64,000 nt of DNA. Source: Cyclobacteriaceae bacterium (lineage in GTDB: Bacteria; Bacteroidota; Bacteroidia; Cytophagales; Cyclobacteriaceae). A model generated the notes under the pieces. That model saw only the letters and a list, made by a program, of their open reading frames with translations, was not told the origin of the DNA and made no database searches. The DNA lies in assembly GCA_025808415.1 (NCBI GenBank), contig CP075525.1:434001-498000 (forward strand), read 5' to 3'. The position numbers were made by a program, and so were the translations under genes. Shown one piece after another: positions 7,405-15,725 of the stretch (positions within the stretch are counted from its first letter, which is position 1; each line of letters begins with the position of its first letter).

Positions 7405-9177
7405 ATGGAAAAAGAACAGGTTAGCAGCGGAAATATTATCGACTTCAAAGTGCTCAGGCGCATCATGAAGTTTGTGAAGCCCTATAAAGGCCGGTTCTAT
7501 TTTTTGATTTTCTTAACACTGGCCATTGGAATACTTACCCCCATTCGTCCGTTGCTTATTCAATGGACACTTGATAACCAGGTAGCAGCAGGTGATTATC
7601 ATGGCATGGCCATTATGATGCTGGCGCTTGTGGGTCTGCTGCTGGTGCAGTCAGTTGCTCAGTATGTTCATACCTACATGTCTGGCTGGATGGGGCAGCA
7701 GGTTATTCGCGATATCCGTACCGCCTTGTTTAAACATCTGGTGAGTCTTCGTTTGCGCTTTTTCGATAAAACACCTATTGGCAGGTTAGTTACCCGCACC
7801 ATTTCCGATGTAGAAACCCTGGCGGATGTTTTTAGCGAAGGTCTGGCTGCCATGGTCAGTGATCTGTTGCAGCTGATATTTATTTTGAGTTTCATGTTCT
7901 ATCAGGATTGGCGATTGGCCTTGCTTAGCCTGGCGACACTACCCTTGCTACTGATCTCCACATACATCTTTAAGGAAAAAATTAAAGTAGCCTTTAACGA
8001 TGTGCGCAATGCCGTAGCTAACCTGAACACTTTTGTGCAGGAACATATAACCGGTATGAACGTGGTTCAGATTTTTGCCAGTGAGAAACGGGAGTATAAA
8101 AAATTCAAGGCTATTAATGAAGAACATAAGCAAGCTAACCTGCGGTCGGTGCTGTACTACTCTATTTATTTTCCGGTAGCAGAAATTATTGCGGCTGCCG
8201 GTATAGGTCTGCTGGTATGGTATGGAGCCAAGGGTGCAATAAACTTTGAAGAAACAGGAATTACTATTGGAAAGCTGATAGCGTTCATTATGTATATTCA
8301 GATGTTCTTCCGTCCCATTCGCATGATAGCTGACCGGTATAACACCTTGCAGATGGGTATTGTAAGTTCATCACGCATCATTAACCTGATCGACAATGAT
8401 GAGCACGTTCAACCCAACGGCACCCATCAACCCGAGCACTTAAATGGCGAAGTAAAGTTTAGCCATGTTTGGTTTGCTTACGATGGCGAAGAGTACGTGC
8501 TGAAAGATGTGAGCTTTGAAGTGAGAGCGGGCGAGATGATTGCCCTTGTTGGGGCTACCGGGGCCGGCAAATCATCCATCATTAACCTGCTTAACCGGTT
8601 TTATGAAATCAACAAAGGAACAATAACCGTTGATGGCCTGGATATACGCGAATATGAATTGGGTCACTTACGAAGGAATATTGGTGTGGTACTTCAGGAT
8701 GTCTTCCTGTTTTCCGATACCATCATGAATAACATTACGCTGGGCAACCCTGAAGTAACCGAAGAAATGGTTTGGCATGCTGCCGACCTGGTGGGTGCAC
8801 GAAAATTTATCGAGCGACTGCCCGGTCAACTTTCGTATAACGTGATGGAGCGCGGTGCAACACTTTCTGTTGGTCAGCGTCAATTGATTTCGTTTATCCG
8901 CGCCATGGTGTACGATCCTAAAATACTGGTGTTGGATGAGGCTACTTCATCAGTGGATAGTGAGACCGAGCAAATGATCCAGCAAGCCATCGATAAAATG
9001 ATGAAGGGAAGAACATCTATTGTTATTGCCCATCGTTTATCCACCATACAAAAGGCTGATAAAATACTGGTGCTTGACCTGGGCGAGATACGCGAAACAG
9101 GAAGGCATGATGACCTGTTGGCAAAAGATGGTGCGTATGCCCAACTCTATAAAATGCAGTACAAAGAGTTTGTTTAA
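7405..9177 (+). CDS. ABC exporter, fused permease and ATPase (MsbA/MdlB type)
   Basis: This 590-aa half transporter has an N-terminal six-helix ABC membrane domain (about residues 20-310, first helix FYFLIFLTLAIGILTPI) and a C-terminal ATPase with Walker A GATGAGKSS, Q-loop LQDVFLFSD, signature LSVGQRQ and Walker B ILVLDEATSSVD, then the switch His in IAHRLST. The signature reads LSVGQ instead of LSGGQ, a modest substitution. It is probably a homodimer, or a heterodimer with the similarly sized exporter at 9987-11783 on the other strand, exporting lipids or hydrophobic compounds; substrate unknown. It lies 25 bp after truA and may share its transcript. Confidence 0.92.
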   Translation: MEKEQVSSGNIIDFKVLRRIMKFVKPYKGRFYFLIFLTLAIGILTPIRPLLIQWTLDNQVAAGDYHGMAIMMLALVGLLLVQSVAQYVHTYMSGWMGQQVIRDIRTALFKHLVSLRLRFFDKTPIGRLVTRTISDVETLADVFSEGLAAMVSDLLQLIFILSFMFYQDWRLALLSLATLPLLLISTYIFKEKIKVAFNDVRNAVANLNTFVQEHITGMNVVQIFASEKREYKKFKAINEEHKQANLRSVLYYSIYFPVAEIIAAAGIGLLVWYGAKGAINFEETGITIGKLIAFIMYIQMFFRPIRMIADRYNTLQMGIVSSSRIINLIDNDEHVQPNGTHQPEHLNGEVKFSHVWFAYDGEEYVLKDVSFEVRAGEMIALVGATGAGKSSIINLLNRFYEINKGTITVDGLDIREYELGHLRRNIGVVLQDVFLFSDTIMNNITLGNPEVTEEMVWHAADLVGARKFIERLPGQLSYNVMERGATLSVGQRQLISFIRAMVYDPKILVLDEATSSVDSETEQMIQQAIDKMMKGRTSIVIAHRLSTIQKADKILVLDLGEIRETGRHDDLLAKDGAYAQLYKMQYKEFV

Positions 9178-9237
9178 ACATTCGGCAGATTAATAACCCA
9201 AAGTAGCTTGGCGGTCGGCAAATAATGCCAAATCGGT

Positions 9238-9245
9238 TATATTTG
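9238..9245 (+). promoter_or_regulatory. Candidate -7 element TATATTTG of the outer-membrane protein gene
   Basis: A perfect TAnnTTTG lies 6 bases before the ATG at 9252. The nearest upstream TTG (27 bp away) is too distant for a good -33 box. The position implies a message with almost no leader starting at 9252, which argues against the alternative in-frame start at 9225. Confidence 0.45.
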
Positions 9246-9251
9246 CTCTTA

Positions 9252-9986
9252 ATGCCCCTTTCGAAGTACCTGATTGTCCTAAACTTATGCCTCCTCTCGG
9301 CCACTTCGGCCTGGGCGCAGAGGCCTAAAGTCCACCATGGGGGCAAGCTCATGCACACGCGCACCCAGCATAACTATAACGTCATCAGGGTGCCCCGATC
9401 AAAAGCCAAAACCATCTGTCCTATTTTTGAAGACACGGGTTACCCATACCATGGATTGGGCGTAAAGTTGGGCGATCCGTTTGCCGTAACCTATAAGTAC
9501 TACGCCAACAAACATTTTTCGTTCGGCCTGGATTTTGGCCGGTCGGCCAGCGGGCTCTACAGCAGCTACTATCGTCAGGTTTTTAATGAATTTACCCGTC
9601 CGGATACGTTACAGGAAAACCAAACTACTACTTACCTGGCGCATCGGGCTAAATCCGATTTTGTGGGCGAAATAAAAGTTCTGTACCACATCAAAGCCGA
9701 TAAAATCAGCCAGGGGCTGCAGGCTTATGCAGGTTTGGGTTGGGAATGGCGCAGCTTGAATATCCAATACGACTACTTGCTGAACGATGGTATACTGGAT
9801 AATAAAATACAATTTATAACGCGGAGCCGTTTTACTTACGGTGCCCAGGGCACACTCGGCATTGAATATTCTTATTTTAAAATGCCAGTGTCTGCTTTTA
9901 TGGAGTTGGAAGTGTTTGTTGATTTGCTCCGCGATCCGGGCTTCTATAAAATCCAGGGGGGCGTGGGGTTGCGTTATATCTTTTAA
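9252..9986 (+). CDS. Secreted beta-barrel outer-membrane protein, function unknown
   Basis: From ATG 9252 the product is 244 aa with a signal peptide (MPLSKYLIVLNLCLLSATSAWAQ). The body has alternating hydrophobic/polar strands with aromatic girdle residues, such as FSFGLDFGRSASGLYSS, LQAYAGLGWEWRSLNI and GAQGTLGIEYSYFKM, and ends in aromatic Phe (VGLRYIF), all typical of small eight- to ten-stranded outer-membrane barrels. An in-frame ATG at 9225 would add nine residues ahead of the signal peptide; a TATATTTG promoter element between the two starts favours 9252. No specific family is recognised. It ends one base before the stop of the convergent ABC gene. Confidence 0.7.
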   Translation: MPLSKYLIVLNLCLLSATSAWAQRPKVHHGGKLMHTRTQHNYNVIRVPRSKAKTICPIFEDTGYPYHGLGVKLGDPFAVTYKYYANKHFSFGLDFGRSASGLYSSYYRQVFNEFTRPDTLQENQTTTYLAHRAKSDFVGEIKVLYHIKADKISQGLQAYAGLGWEWRSLNIQYDYLLNDGILDNKIQFITRSRFTYGAQGTLGIEYSYFKMPVSAFMELEVFVDLLRDPGFYKIQGGVGLRYIF

Positions 9987-11783
9987 TTATTCATCGGCAA
10001 CCTGCAATTCGTCCATGGCCGTTTGCTTATCAAACAGGTCCTTGTAAAATCCTTTTATGGCCAACAACGCTTCGTGCGTACCTTCTTCAACAATTTTTCC
10101 ATCCACCAGCACTATAATTTTGTTAACCATTTTGGCAGAAGAAACACGGTGCGAAATGATAATGGTTGTGCGGCCCTGCATGATCCGTTTAAGACTGTTA
10201 AGGATATTGTTTTCAGTCTTTGTATCCACAGCCGAAAGGGCATCATCCAGCATTAAAATTTTCGGATCGTGAACAATGGCGCGCGCAATTGACACCCGTT
10301 GTTTTTGCCCGCCTGAAAGCGTAATGCCCCGCTCGCCAACACGGGTGTTAAAACCTTGCGGAAAGGCCATAATGTTGGTGAACACATCAGCATCTCGGGC
10401 GGCCTGGTAAATTTTTTCTTCCTTGGGTTCTTCCAGCCCAAAAGAAATATTATTGGAAATGGTGTCGCTGAACAGGAATACATCCTGGGGCACGTAGCCG
10501 ATTTGTTTGCGCAAGGCATGTAAACTGTAATGCGAAATAGGAATGTCATCAATCAATATTTCCCCTTCGCGAACATCGTATAAACGGGCAGCCAATGCCG
10601 ACACGGTACTTTTTCCTGATCCGGTTGTGCCGATGATGGCCAATGATTCGCCCGGGTTTACCGTAAAGGAAATATTTTTCAAGGCTGTAATGCCTGTATC
10701 GGGGTAAATGAAGGTAACATTCCTGAACTCAATTTTACCTTGAATTTCTTTTTCAAGGTTTTTCTCAGATACAATAGTAGGTTGTGTTTTCAAAAATTCA
10801 TTGATCCTTTTTTGTGAAGCTTCGGCACGGTGTACAAGGCTGCTGGTATACCCCAGGGAAGTTACCGGCCAGGTTAACAAGTTTACGTAAATAATAAATT
10901 CAGCAATGTTACCGAACGACAAGTTGCCATTGATCACCTCGGTGCTGCCGGCATAAATGGTTAATATCGTGCTCAAGCCAATAAGCCCCATAATAAGCGG
11001 GAAGAACAACGATTGAACTTTAGTTAGCTTAAGCGATTGCCTTTTATACTCATCGCTTTCCAGTTCGAATTTTCGCAGCGATTCATTTTCGCGGTTAAAT
11101 GATTTTAAAACACGAATGCCGCTAAAGGCTTCCTGAACAAAAGTAGAAAGGCGTGACTGACTCTTTTGTATTTGTTCGGAGCGTCTTTCAATAATGTTGT
11201 TAACGAAATAAATGCTGATAGAAAGCAGGGGCAATGGAATAAGCGCATACAGGGTAAGGGTAGTGCTGATGCTGAACATTACCGGTATAAGCATCATGAA
11301 CAGCGTAATCAATTGCAACCCGTACATGATGGCTGGGCCCAGGTACATCCTTACCCGGCTCACATCTTCCGAGATACGGTTCATCAAATCGCCTGTATTG
11401 TTCCTGCGATAAAAACTTAACGGCAACGCCTGGTAATGTTGGAAGATTTCATTTTTCAGATCAAACTCCACATGCCGGGACATAACGATGAGCGTTTGCC
11501 TGACGAGGTATAGAAAAAATCCACGTAGAAATGCCATGAGTAAAATCAAGCCTGCATAGAGCAGGATACCAAAAGCAAATACCTTGAAAAAATCCTGCTG
11601 CAAGGTTAACCCTTCAAATGCCCGATAGATACTAATGTTGTCAGTGACCAGGTTTATCGAGTGCCTGACCAGTTGTGCCGGAATAATTTGAAAAGCGTTG
11701 GAGATAATTACGAACAGCGTTCCCAACAGGATTAGCCGCTTGTATTTCAGTAAATATTTATTGAGGTATTTGAGTTCCTTCAT
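9987..11783 (-). CDS. ABC exporter, fused permease and ATPase
   Basis: A 598-aa half transporter: membrane domain with six helices (about residues 17-310) and ATPase domain with Walker A GTTGSGKS, Q-loop PQDVFLFSDT, canonical signature LSGGQKQR, Walker B ILMLDDALSAVD and H-loop ISHRVSS. The Walker B is followed by Asp-Ala rather than Glu-Ala (LDDALSAVD), so the catalytic glutamate position holds Asp. That is the type seen in the degenerate site of heterodimeric exporters such as TM288 or BmrC. This suggests a heterodimer whose partner could be the exporter at 7405-9177, which has the canonical Glu but a variant signature. Substrate unknown. Confidence 0.92.
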   Translation of the reverse strand: MKELKYLNKYLLKYKRLILLGTLFVIISNAFQIIPAQLVRHSINLVTDNISIYRAFEGLTLQQDFFKVFAFGILLYAGLILLMAFLRGFFLYLVRQTLIVMSRHVEFDLKNEIFQHYQALPLSFYRRNNTGDLMNRISEDVSRVRMYLGPAIMYGLQLITLFMMLIPVMFSISTTLTLYALIPLPLLSISIYFVNNIIERRSEQIQKSQSRLSTFVQEAFSGIRVLKSFNRENESLRKFELESDEYKRQSLKLTKVQSLFFPLIMGLIGLSTILTIYAGSTEVINGNLSFGNIAEFIIYVNLLTWPVTSLGYTSSLVHRAEASQKRINEFLKTQPTIVSEKNLEKEIQGKIEFRNVTFIYPDTGITALKNISFTVNPGESLAIIGTTGSGKSTVSALAARLYDVREGEILIDDIPISHYSLHALRKQIGYVPQDVFLFSDTISNNISFGLEEPKEEKIYQAARDADVFTNIMAFPQGFNTRVGERGITLSGGQKQRVSIARAIVHDPKILMLDDALSAVDTKTENNILNSLKRIMQGRTTIIISHRVSSAKMVNKIIVLVDGKIVEEGTHEALLAIKGFYKDLFDKQTAMDELQVADE

Positions 11784-11854
11784 GCTATAAAATTTGGTGA
11801 ACCCTTCTTAAAACGAAATAAAGCTTTTTAAGTTCATGCAAACGTTTGAGTTCG

Positions 11855-11884
11855 TTGAAATGAAGGTAAAAACAGGTACCTTTG
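11855..11884 (+). promoter_or_regulatory. Promoter of the leucine dehydrogenase gene
   Basis: TTG at 11855-11857 and TACCTTTG at 11877-11884, separated by 19 bp, fit the Bacteroidota -33/-7 consensus exactly. The predicted transcription start near 11890 leaves a leader of about 70 bases before the ATG at 11960, and excludes an upstream in-frame start at 11882. Confidence 0.7.
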
Positions 11885-11959
11885 TATCGTTTTCAAGAGG
11901 AGTTTTTGCCGCAAGATGCGGCTTGTAAAAGTAGCACAATCATCACTAAAACAAATCTG

Positions 11960-13060
11960 ATGGAGATCAAAGAACTAGAGAAAGTAGAGCAAGCCGGACT
12001 GTTTGGTACGGTGGCTCAAATGGGGCACGAGCAGGTTGTATTTTGTTATGACGAAGCAACAGGGCTTAAGTCGATCATTGCCATTCACAACACAACATTA
12101 GGTCCTGCATTGGGCGGCACACGCATGTGGAATTACGCTAATGAACAGGAAGCATTAACCGATGTGCTACGCCTATCACGCGGCATGACGTTTAAAGCAT
12201 CCATCAGTGGGTTGAACCTGGGTGGTGGCAAAGCGGTAATTATTGGCGATGCCAAAACCATGAAGACAGAAGCCTTTATGAGGCGCTTTGGAAAATTTGT
12301 GAACAGCCTGAGTGGTAAGTACATCACGGCCGAGGACGTAAACATGAAAACAGCTGATATGGAATTCATCAGCATGGAAACAAAACATGTTACAGGCTTA
12401 CCTGAATCCATGGGCGGAGGCGGTGACCCTTCACCGGTTACGGCCTACGGAACATTTGTGGGCATGAAGGCTGCTGCAAAGCGAGTTTTTGGAAGCGATA
12501 GCCTGGCGAACAAAAAAGTTGTGGTGCAGGGTGTGGGCCAGGTAGGTATGAACCTCGTTGAGCATTTGGCGAAAGAAAATGCACAGGTCTATATCACAGA
12601 TATTTCTGACGAAAAAGTAAAAGCATTGGCACAAAAGTTTGGTGTGAAAGCCGTGCCTATGGATGCCGTGTACGATCTGGACGTGGATATTTACGCCCCG
12701 TGTGCACTGGGCGCTACCTTGAATGATAACACCATCCCGCGCTTAAAATGCAGTATTGTAGCGGGTGCAGCCAACAACCAGTTGAAGGATGAAGTAAAGC
12801 ATGGCTATATGCTGATTGACCGCGGCATTACCTATGCACCGGATTTCTTAATTAATGCTGGCGGACTAATCAATGTTTACAACGAATACCTGGGTAACTA
12901 CAACCGCGCCAGAGTGTTTGAGCAGGCAGAAGGCATTTACACAACCTGCTTGAATATTATCAACTACGCAGAAAAAGAGAAAATCAACACGCAGGAAGCA
13001 GCCATTAAACTTGCCGAAAAGCGCATTGAAGAAGTAGGACGGGTGAGAATACCCCGGTAA
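11960..13060 (+). CDS. Leucine dehydrogenase-type Glu/Leu/Phe/Val dehydrogenase
   Basis: The 366-aa NAD-dependent enzyme reversibly deaminates branched-chain amino acids (leucine, valine, isoleucine) to 2-oxoacids. It has the substrate motif LGGTRMWNY, the glycine-rich segment with catalytic Lys GLNLGGGKAVIIG, and a C-terminal Rossmann domain with VVVQGVGQVGMNLVEHL. The family length (about 364) and the promoter at 11855-11884 set the start at 11960 rather than the in-frame 11882. A strong terminator follows, so the gene is monocistronic. Phenylalanine or valine dehydrogenase activity cannot be excluded from sequence alone. Confidence 0.92.
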   Translation: MEIKELEKVEQAGLFGTVAQMGHEQVVFCYDEATGLKSIIAIHNTTLGPALGGTRMWNYANEQEALTDVLRLSRGMTFKASISGLNLGGGKAVIIGDAKTMKTEAFMRRFGKFVNSLSGKYITAEDVNMKTADMEFISMETKHVTGLPESMGGGGDPSPVTAYGTFVGMKAAAKRVFGSDSLANKKVVVQGVGQVGMNLVEHLAKENAQVYITDISDEKVKALAQKFGVKAVPMDAVYDLDVDIYAPCALGATLNDNTIPRLKCSIVAGAANNQLKDEVKHGYMLIDRGITYAPDFLINAGGLINVYNEYLGNYNRARVFEQAEGIYTTCLNIINYAEKEKINTQEAAIKLAEKRIEEVGRVRIPR

Positions 13061-13078
13061 TTCATAAGTTATTTTGTA

Positions 13079-13117
13079 AAGTCGTCTGTTATTACCTTAG
13101 CAGACGACTTTTTTATT
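13079..13117 (+). terminator. Rho-independent terminator of leucine dehydrogenase
   Basis: A perfect 10-bp stem (AAGTCGTCTG and CAGACGACTT) with a 12-base loop is followed by TTTTATT, 18 bp after the stop codon. Confidence 0.88.
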
Positions 13118-13141
13118 CTATTTTTACCCGTTCTTTGAAAC

Positions 13142-14278
13142 ATGCTTAACCGCAGAAGCCTCCGCATAAAAGTCATGCAAAGCCTCTTTGCCTTTCACCA
13201 AGGCAAAGAAGCCAATTACCTCCTGTGCAAGGATGAAGTAGAACGTGCATTCGAGCCTGATCTCAATTCCATGGAGGTTCAAGATAAAAAGGAGTTAACC
13301 CGCCAGCGAAAAGAGGCCATAAAACTATTAGATAAAGTATTTGAGAAGAATGCCCCACTTGCCAACGATGATGAAAAAATAGTATCGGTTGTAAAAGCCG
13401 CATTGGCACACTATGAAAAAGCTGTGCGTAAAGATGCTACCGCATTCAAAAAAAGCCTCTCGCAAGATGTTGAAAAAATTTACAGGCAGTACATATCCGT
13501 TTTAATGCTGGCCGTTTCCACGGCTGATGCGGCCAAGGCCGATAAAAAAATCAATCATGGCAACTTCATAAACAACCAATGGATAGAGGCTTTTCAAAAA
13601 AGCAATGAACTCAAAAAGGAATCACTCAGGCTGAATGTTTCCTGGGAAAAGAATTTTGAGCGTGTACGGCTATGGTTGCGCGATGTGGTAAAGCAAGACC
13701 ATGAGTACATGGCCTACCTGGACAAGAAAAACCCATCGCAGGAAGATCAAAAAAAACTGATCAATCATTTCTTCCGAAGAATTGTGTTGGGCAAAACCAT
13801 TATCAATGACTTTTTCGAAGAAGAGATTTTGCACTGGGCCGAAGATCGCGACATCGTGAAAGGCATGGTTGAGAAAACGGTAAAATCATACGACCCAAAA
13901 TCCGGTGAAGCCCTGCAACTCCATCAACTTTCGCTCAACTGGGAAGATGACCTTCATTTTATTGAACAGTTGTTTACAGGATCAATAGAACTGAAAGCCG
14001 AACACCATAAACTAATTGCCGACAATACCCGCAACTGGGAGGTTGAACGCTTGCCTTTAACCGACAGGGTTATCCTGGAAATGGCTATCACCGAACTGAT
14101 CAGCTTCCCCAGTATTCCTGTAAAAGTTACCATTAATGAATACATTGAACTGGCTAAAAACTACAGCACGCCAAAAAGCCGCCAGTTTGTTAATGGCATA
14201 CTGGATGTTATTTCGAAAGAATTGAAAACCCAGGGTGGAATCAAGAAAAGCGGCAGGGGGCTAATGGACAACAAGTAA
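13142..14278 (+). CDS. nusB: Transcription antitermination factor NusB (long Bacteroidota form)
   Basis: NusB binds boxA RNA with S10 in rRNA antitermination complexes. The 378-aa protein is much longer than the 140-aa E. coli protein, as usual in Bacteroidota: an N-terminal segment beginning MLNRRSLRIKVMQSLFAFHQ (residues 1-20), a long charged helical middle, and the NusB core at about residues 230-360 ending with LPLTDRVILEMAITEL and PVKVTINEYIELAKNYS. It opens a plus-strand run of envelope and secretion genes (YtxH, DUF1573, yajC, ybbR, coaE). Confidence 0.93.
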   Translation: MLNRRSLRIKVMQSLFAFHQGKEANYLLCKDEVERAFEPDLNSMEVQDKKELTRQRKEAIKLLDKVFEKNAPLANDDEKIVSVVKAALAHYEKAVRKDATAFKKSLSQDVEKIYRQYISVLMLAVSTADAAKADKKINHGNFINNQWIEAFQKSNELKKESLRLNVSWEKNFERVRLWLRDVVKQDHEYMAYLDKKNPSQEDQKKLINHFFRRIVLGKTIINDFFEEEILHWAEDRDIVKGMVEKTVKSYDPKSGEALQLHQLSLNWEDDLHFIEQLFTGSIELKAEHHKLIADNTRNWEVERLPLTDRVILEMAITELISFPSIPVKVTINEYIELAKNYSTPKSRQFVNGILDVISKELKTQGGIKKSGRGLMDNK

Positions 14279-14421
14279 TTGTTAAAAACCCGTTAACAGT
14301 TCAATTTTCAGGCTGTTTGTCTGTTACTAAACCTTTGCGAATAGTATTTTTGAGTGGTTTTTTGGCCATTTGCCCCATTTGTTATTGGTTTAAAGAAAAT
14401 ACTGGTCAAATTTGAGGTTCT

Positions 14422-14730
14422 ATGAGCAAAAAGAGTGGAAATACATTAATAGCTTTTCTGGCTGGCGCTGCAGCCGGGGCTATTTTGGGCATTTTGTATG
14501 CCCCCGACAAAGGTGAACACACCCGTCAGAAACTGTCTTTTCAGTTGGAGAAATATAAAGACATGTTGCAGCGGTTGATCAACGATTTTGTGGACGGAAA
14601 GGAAACCCCGCTTACATCGGAAGCGAAGTCTATGGGACAAAAAGTGGTGGATGATGCCAAAGTAAAGGCTGAAAAACTTTTGGAAGATGTTGATGAACTT
14701 TTAGATCAGATTAAGGGTAAGAATAAATAA
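14422..14730 (+). CDS. YtxH domain membrane-anchored small protein
   Basis: The 102-aa product has one N-terminal membrane segment with a Gly/Ala-rich YtxH signature (LIAFLAGAAAGAILGILYAPDKG, residues about 8-30) followed by a charged amphipathic/coiled-coil tail. YtxH proteins are linked to envelope stress in Gram-positives; here the role is unknown. It lies between nusB and the DUF1573 gene with a 143-bp upstream gap and an 7-bp downstream gap, so it probably forms a transcript with the DUF1573 gene. Confidence 0.85.
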   Translation: MSKKSGNTLIAFLAGAAAGAILGILYAPDKGEHTRQKLSFQLEKYKDMLQRLINDFVDGKETPLTSEAKSMGQKVVDDAKVKAEKLLEDVDELLDQIKGKNK

Positions 14731-14737
14731 CAGTTAA

Positions 14738-15289
14738 ATGCGAACAATTATGTTAATGAGAAAAAGTATTTGGATAATGGGTTTGATTGCCGTGCTCTTT
14801 ACCGCATGTAAAGACAAGGATGCCGAGAAGAAAATTGCCGCGTTGGAAGCCAGGCTTTCTGAGTTGGAGGGCAACAAACGGTCGCCCGTTTCTGTAACCC
14901 CAACCGATAACCCTGTTGCGCAGGAGCCAGAAACAAAACCTGAAGGCCCGCTACCGGTCATTCAGTTTGAAAAAATTGACCACGATTTCGGTACCATACA
15001 GGAAGGAACAAAAGTAACTTACACCTATAAATTCAAGAACGTTGGCGAGGCTCCGCTCATCATCCAGAATGCACAGCCTTCGTGCGGCTGTACAGTTCCG
15101 GAGTGGTCAAAAGAGCCGATACCAGTAGGTGGCCAGGGCTTTGTAAAAGCGGAATTTGACAGCAACGGAAAGCCTAACATGCAGCATAAAACCGTAACGG
15201 TAACAGCTAACACCTGGCCGAAGTCAACCGTGCTTAGCTTTAAAGCTATGGTTACACCAAAAGCCGAATCGCAAGGCCCAGCGAAATAA
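14738..15289 (+). CDS. DUF1573 lipoprotein
   Basis: The 183-aa product has a lipoprotein signal with lipobox LFTAC (Cys about residue 24 from this start), a short coiled-coil heptad segment (KKIAALEARLSELEG), a Pro/Thr-rich linker and a C-terminal DUF1573 Ig-like domain with its hallmark SCGCTVPEWSKEPIPVGG. It is probably anchored in the outer or inner membrane facing the periplasm. An in-frame ATG at 14753 (MRKSIWIMGL) gives a tidier signal peptide and may be the true start. A strong terminator follows, separating it from yajC. Confidence 0.85.
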   Translation: MRTIMLMRKSIWIMGLIAVLFTACKDKDAEKKIAALEARLSELEGNKRSPVSVTPTDNPVAQEPETKPEGPLPVIQFEKIDHDFGTIQEGTKVTYTYKFKNVGEAPLIIQNAQPSCGCTVPEWSKEPIPVGGQGFVKAEFDSNGKPNMQHKTVTVTANTWPKSTVLSFKAMVTPKAESQGPAK

Positions 15290-15312
15290 AATAACTACAA
15301 AACACTACAACG

Positions 15313-15350
15313 GCATCCCAAACCCGCAAGGGTTTGGGATGCTTGTTTTT
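15313..15350 (+). terminator. Rho-independent terminator after the DUF1573 gene
   Basis: A perfect 13-bp stem (GCATCCCAAACCC with its complement) capped by the tetraloop GCAA and followed by TTGTTTTT, 23 bp downstream of the stop. Confidence 0.92.
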
Positions 15351-15363
15351 AACCCTAACTTTG
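15334..15363 (+). promoter_or_regulatory. Promoter of yajC, overlapping the upstream terminator
   Basis: TTG at 15334-15336 and TAACTTTG at 15356-15363 are 19 bp apart, the same spacing as at 11855. The TTG lies inside the descending arm of the preceding terminator. The element sits 20 bp before the yajC ATG at 15384. Confidence 0.6.
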
Positions 15364-15383
15364 ACATTCAATTTTTAAAAATT

Positions 15384-15698
15384 ATGATCCATACAATTCT
15401 CTTACAGGCACAAGCACAAGGCAGTAATTATAGTTTTTACATTATGATGGGCCTCATGATCGTGATCTTTTATTTTTTCATGATCCGCCCGCAGCAGAAG
15501 AAGGCAAAAGACCAGAAAAAATTCACCGATGAAATCCAGAAAGGTGATTACGTGGTTACCATTGGCGGGGCGCATGGCCGTGTTGCTGAACTGGAAAACG
15601 ATACATTTATTTTAGAAATAGAAAAAGGAGGAAGGATACGGTTCAACAAGTCTGCGATTTCTATGGAGGCCACCAAAGCCGCCAATAAAGGTGCGTGA
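15384..15698 (+). CDS. yajC: Preprotein translocase subunit YajC
   Basis: YajC is a single-span inner-membrane partner of SecDF in the Sec translocon. The 104-aa product has a membrane helix (about residues 13-33, MGLMIVIFYFFMIRPQQKK) and a cytoplasmic domain with the family's GDYVVTIGGAHGRV. The start at 15384 is chosen over 15339 because the upstream start overlaps the terminator and lies before the promoter -7 element. The YbbR gene follows after 27 bp. Confidence 0.93.
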   Translation: MIHTILLQAQAQGSNYSFYIMMGLMIVIFYFFMIRPQQKKAKDQKKFTDEIQKGDYVVTIGGAHGRVAELENDTFILEIEKGGRIRFNKSAISMEATKAANKGA

Positions 15699-15725
15699 GC
15701 ATGAACCAACCCGCTGCCGCTTGCC

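Noticed and set aside
14280..14298. Terminator after nusB (TGTTAA/TTAACA)
   Set aside because: The stem is only 6 bp, AT-rich and has no T-run.
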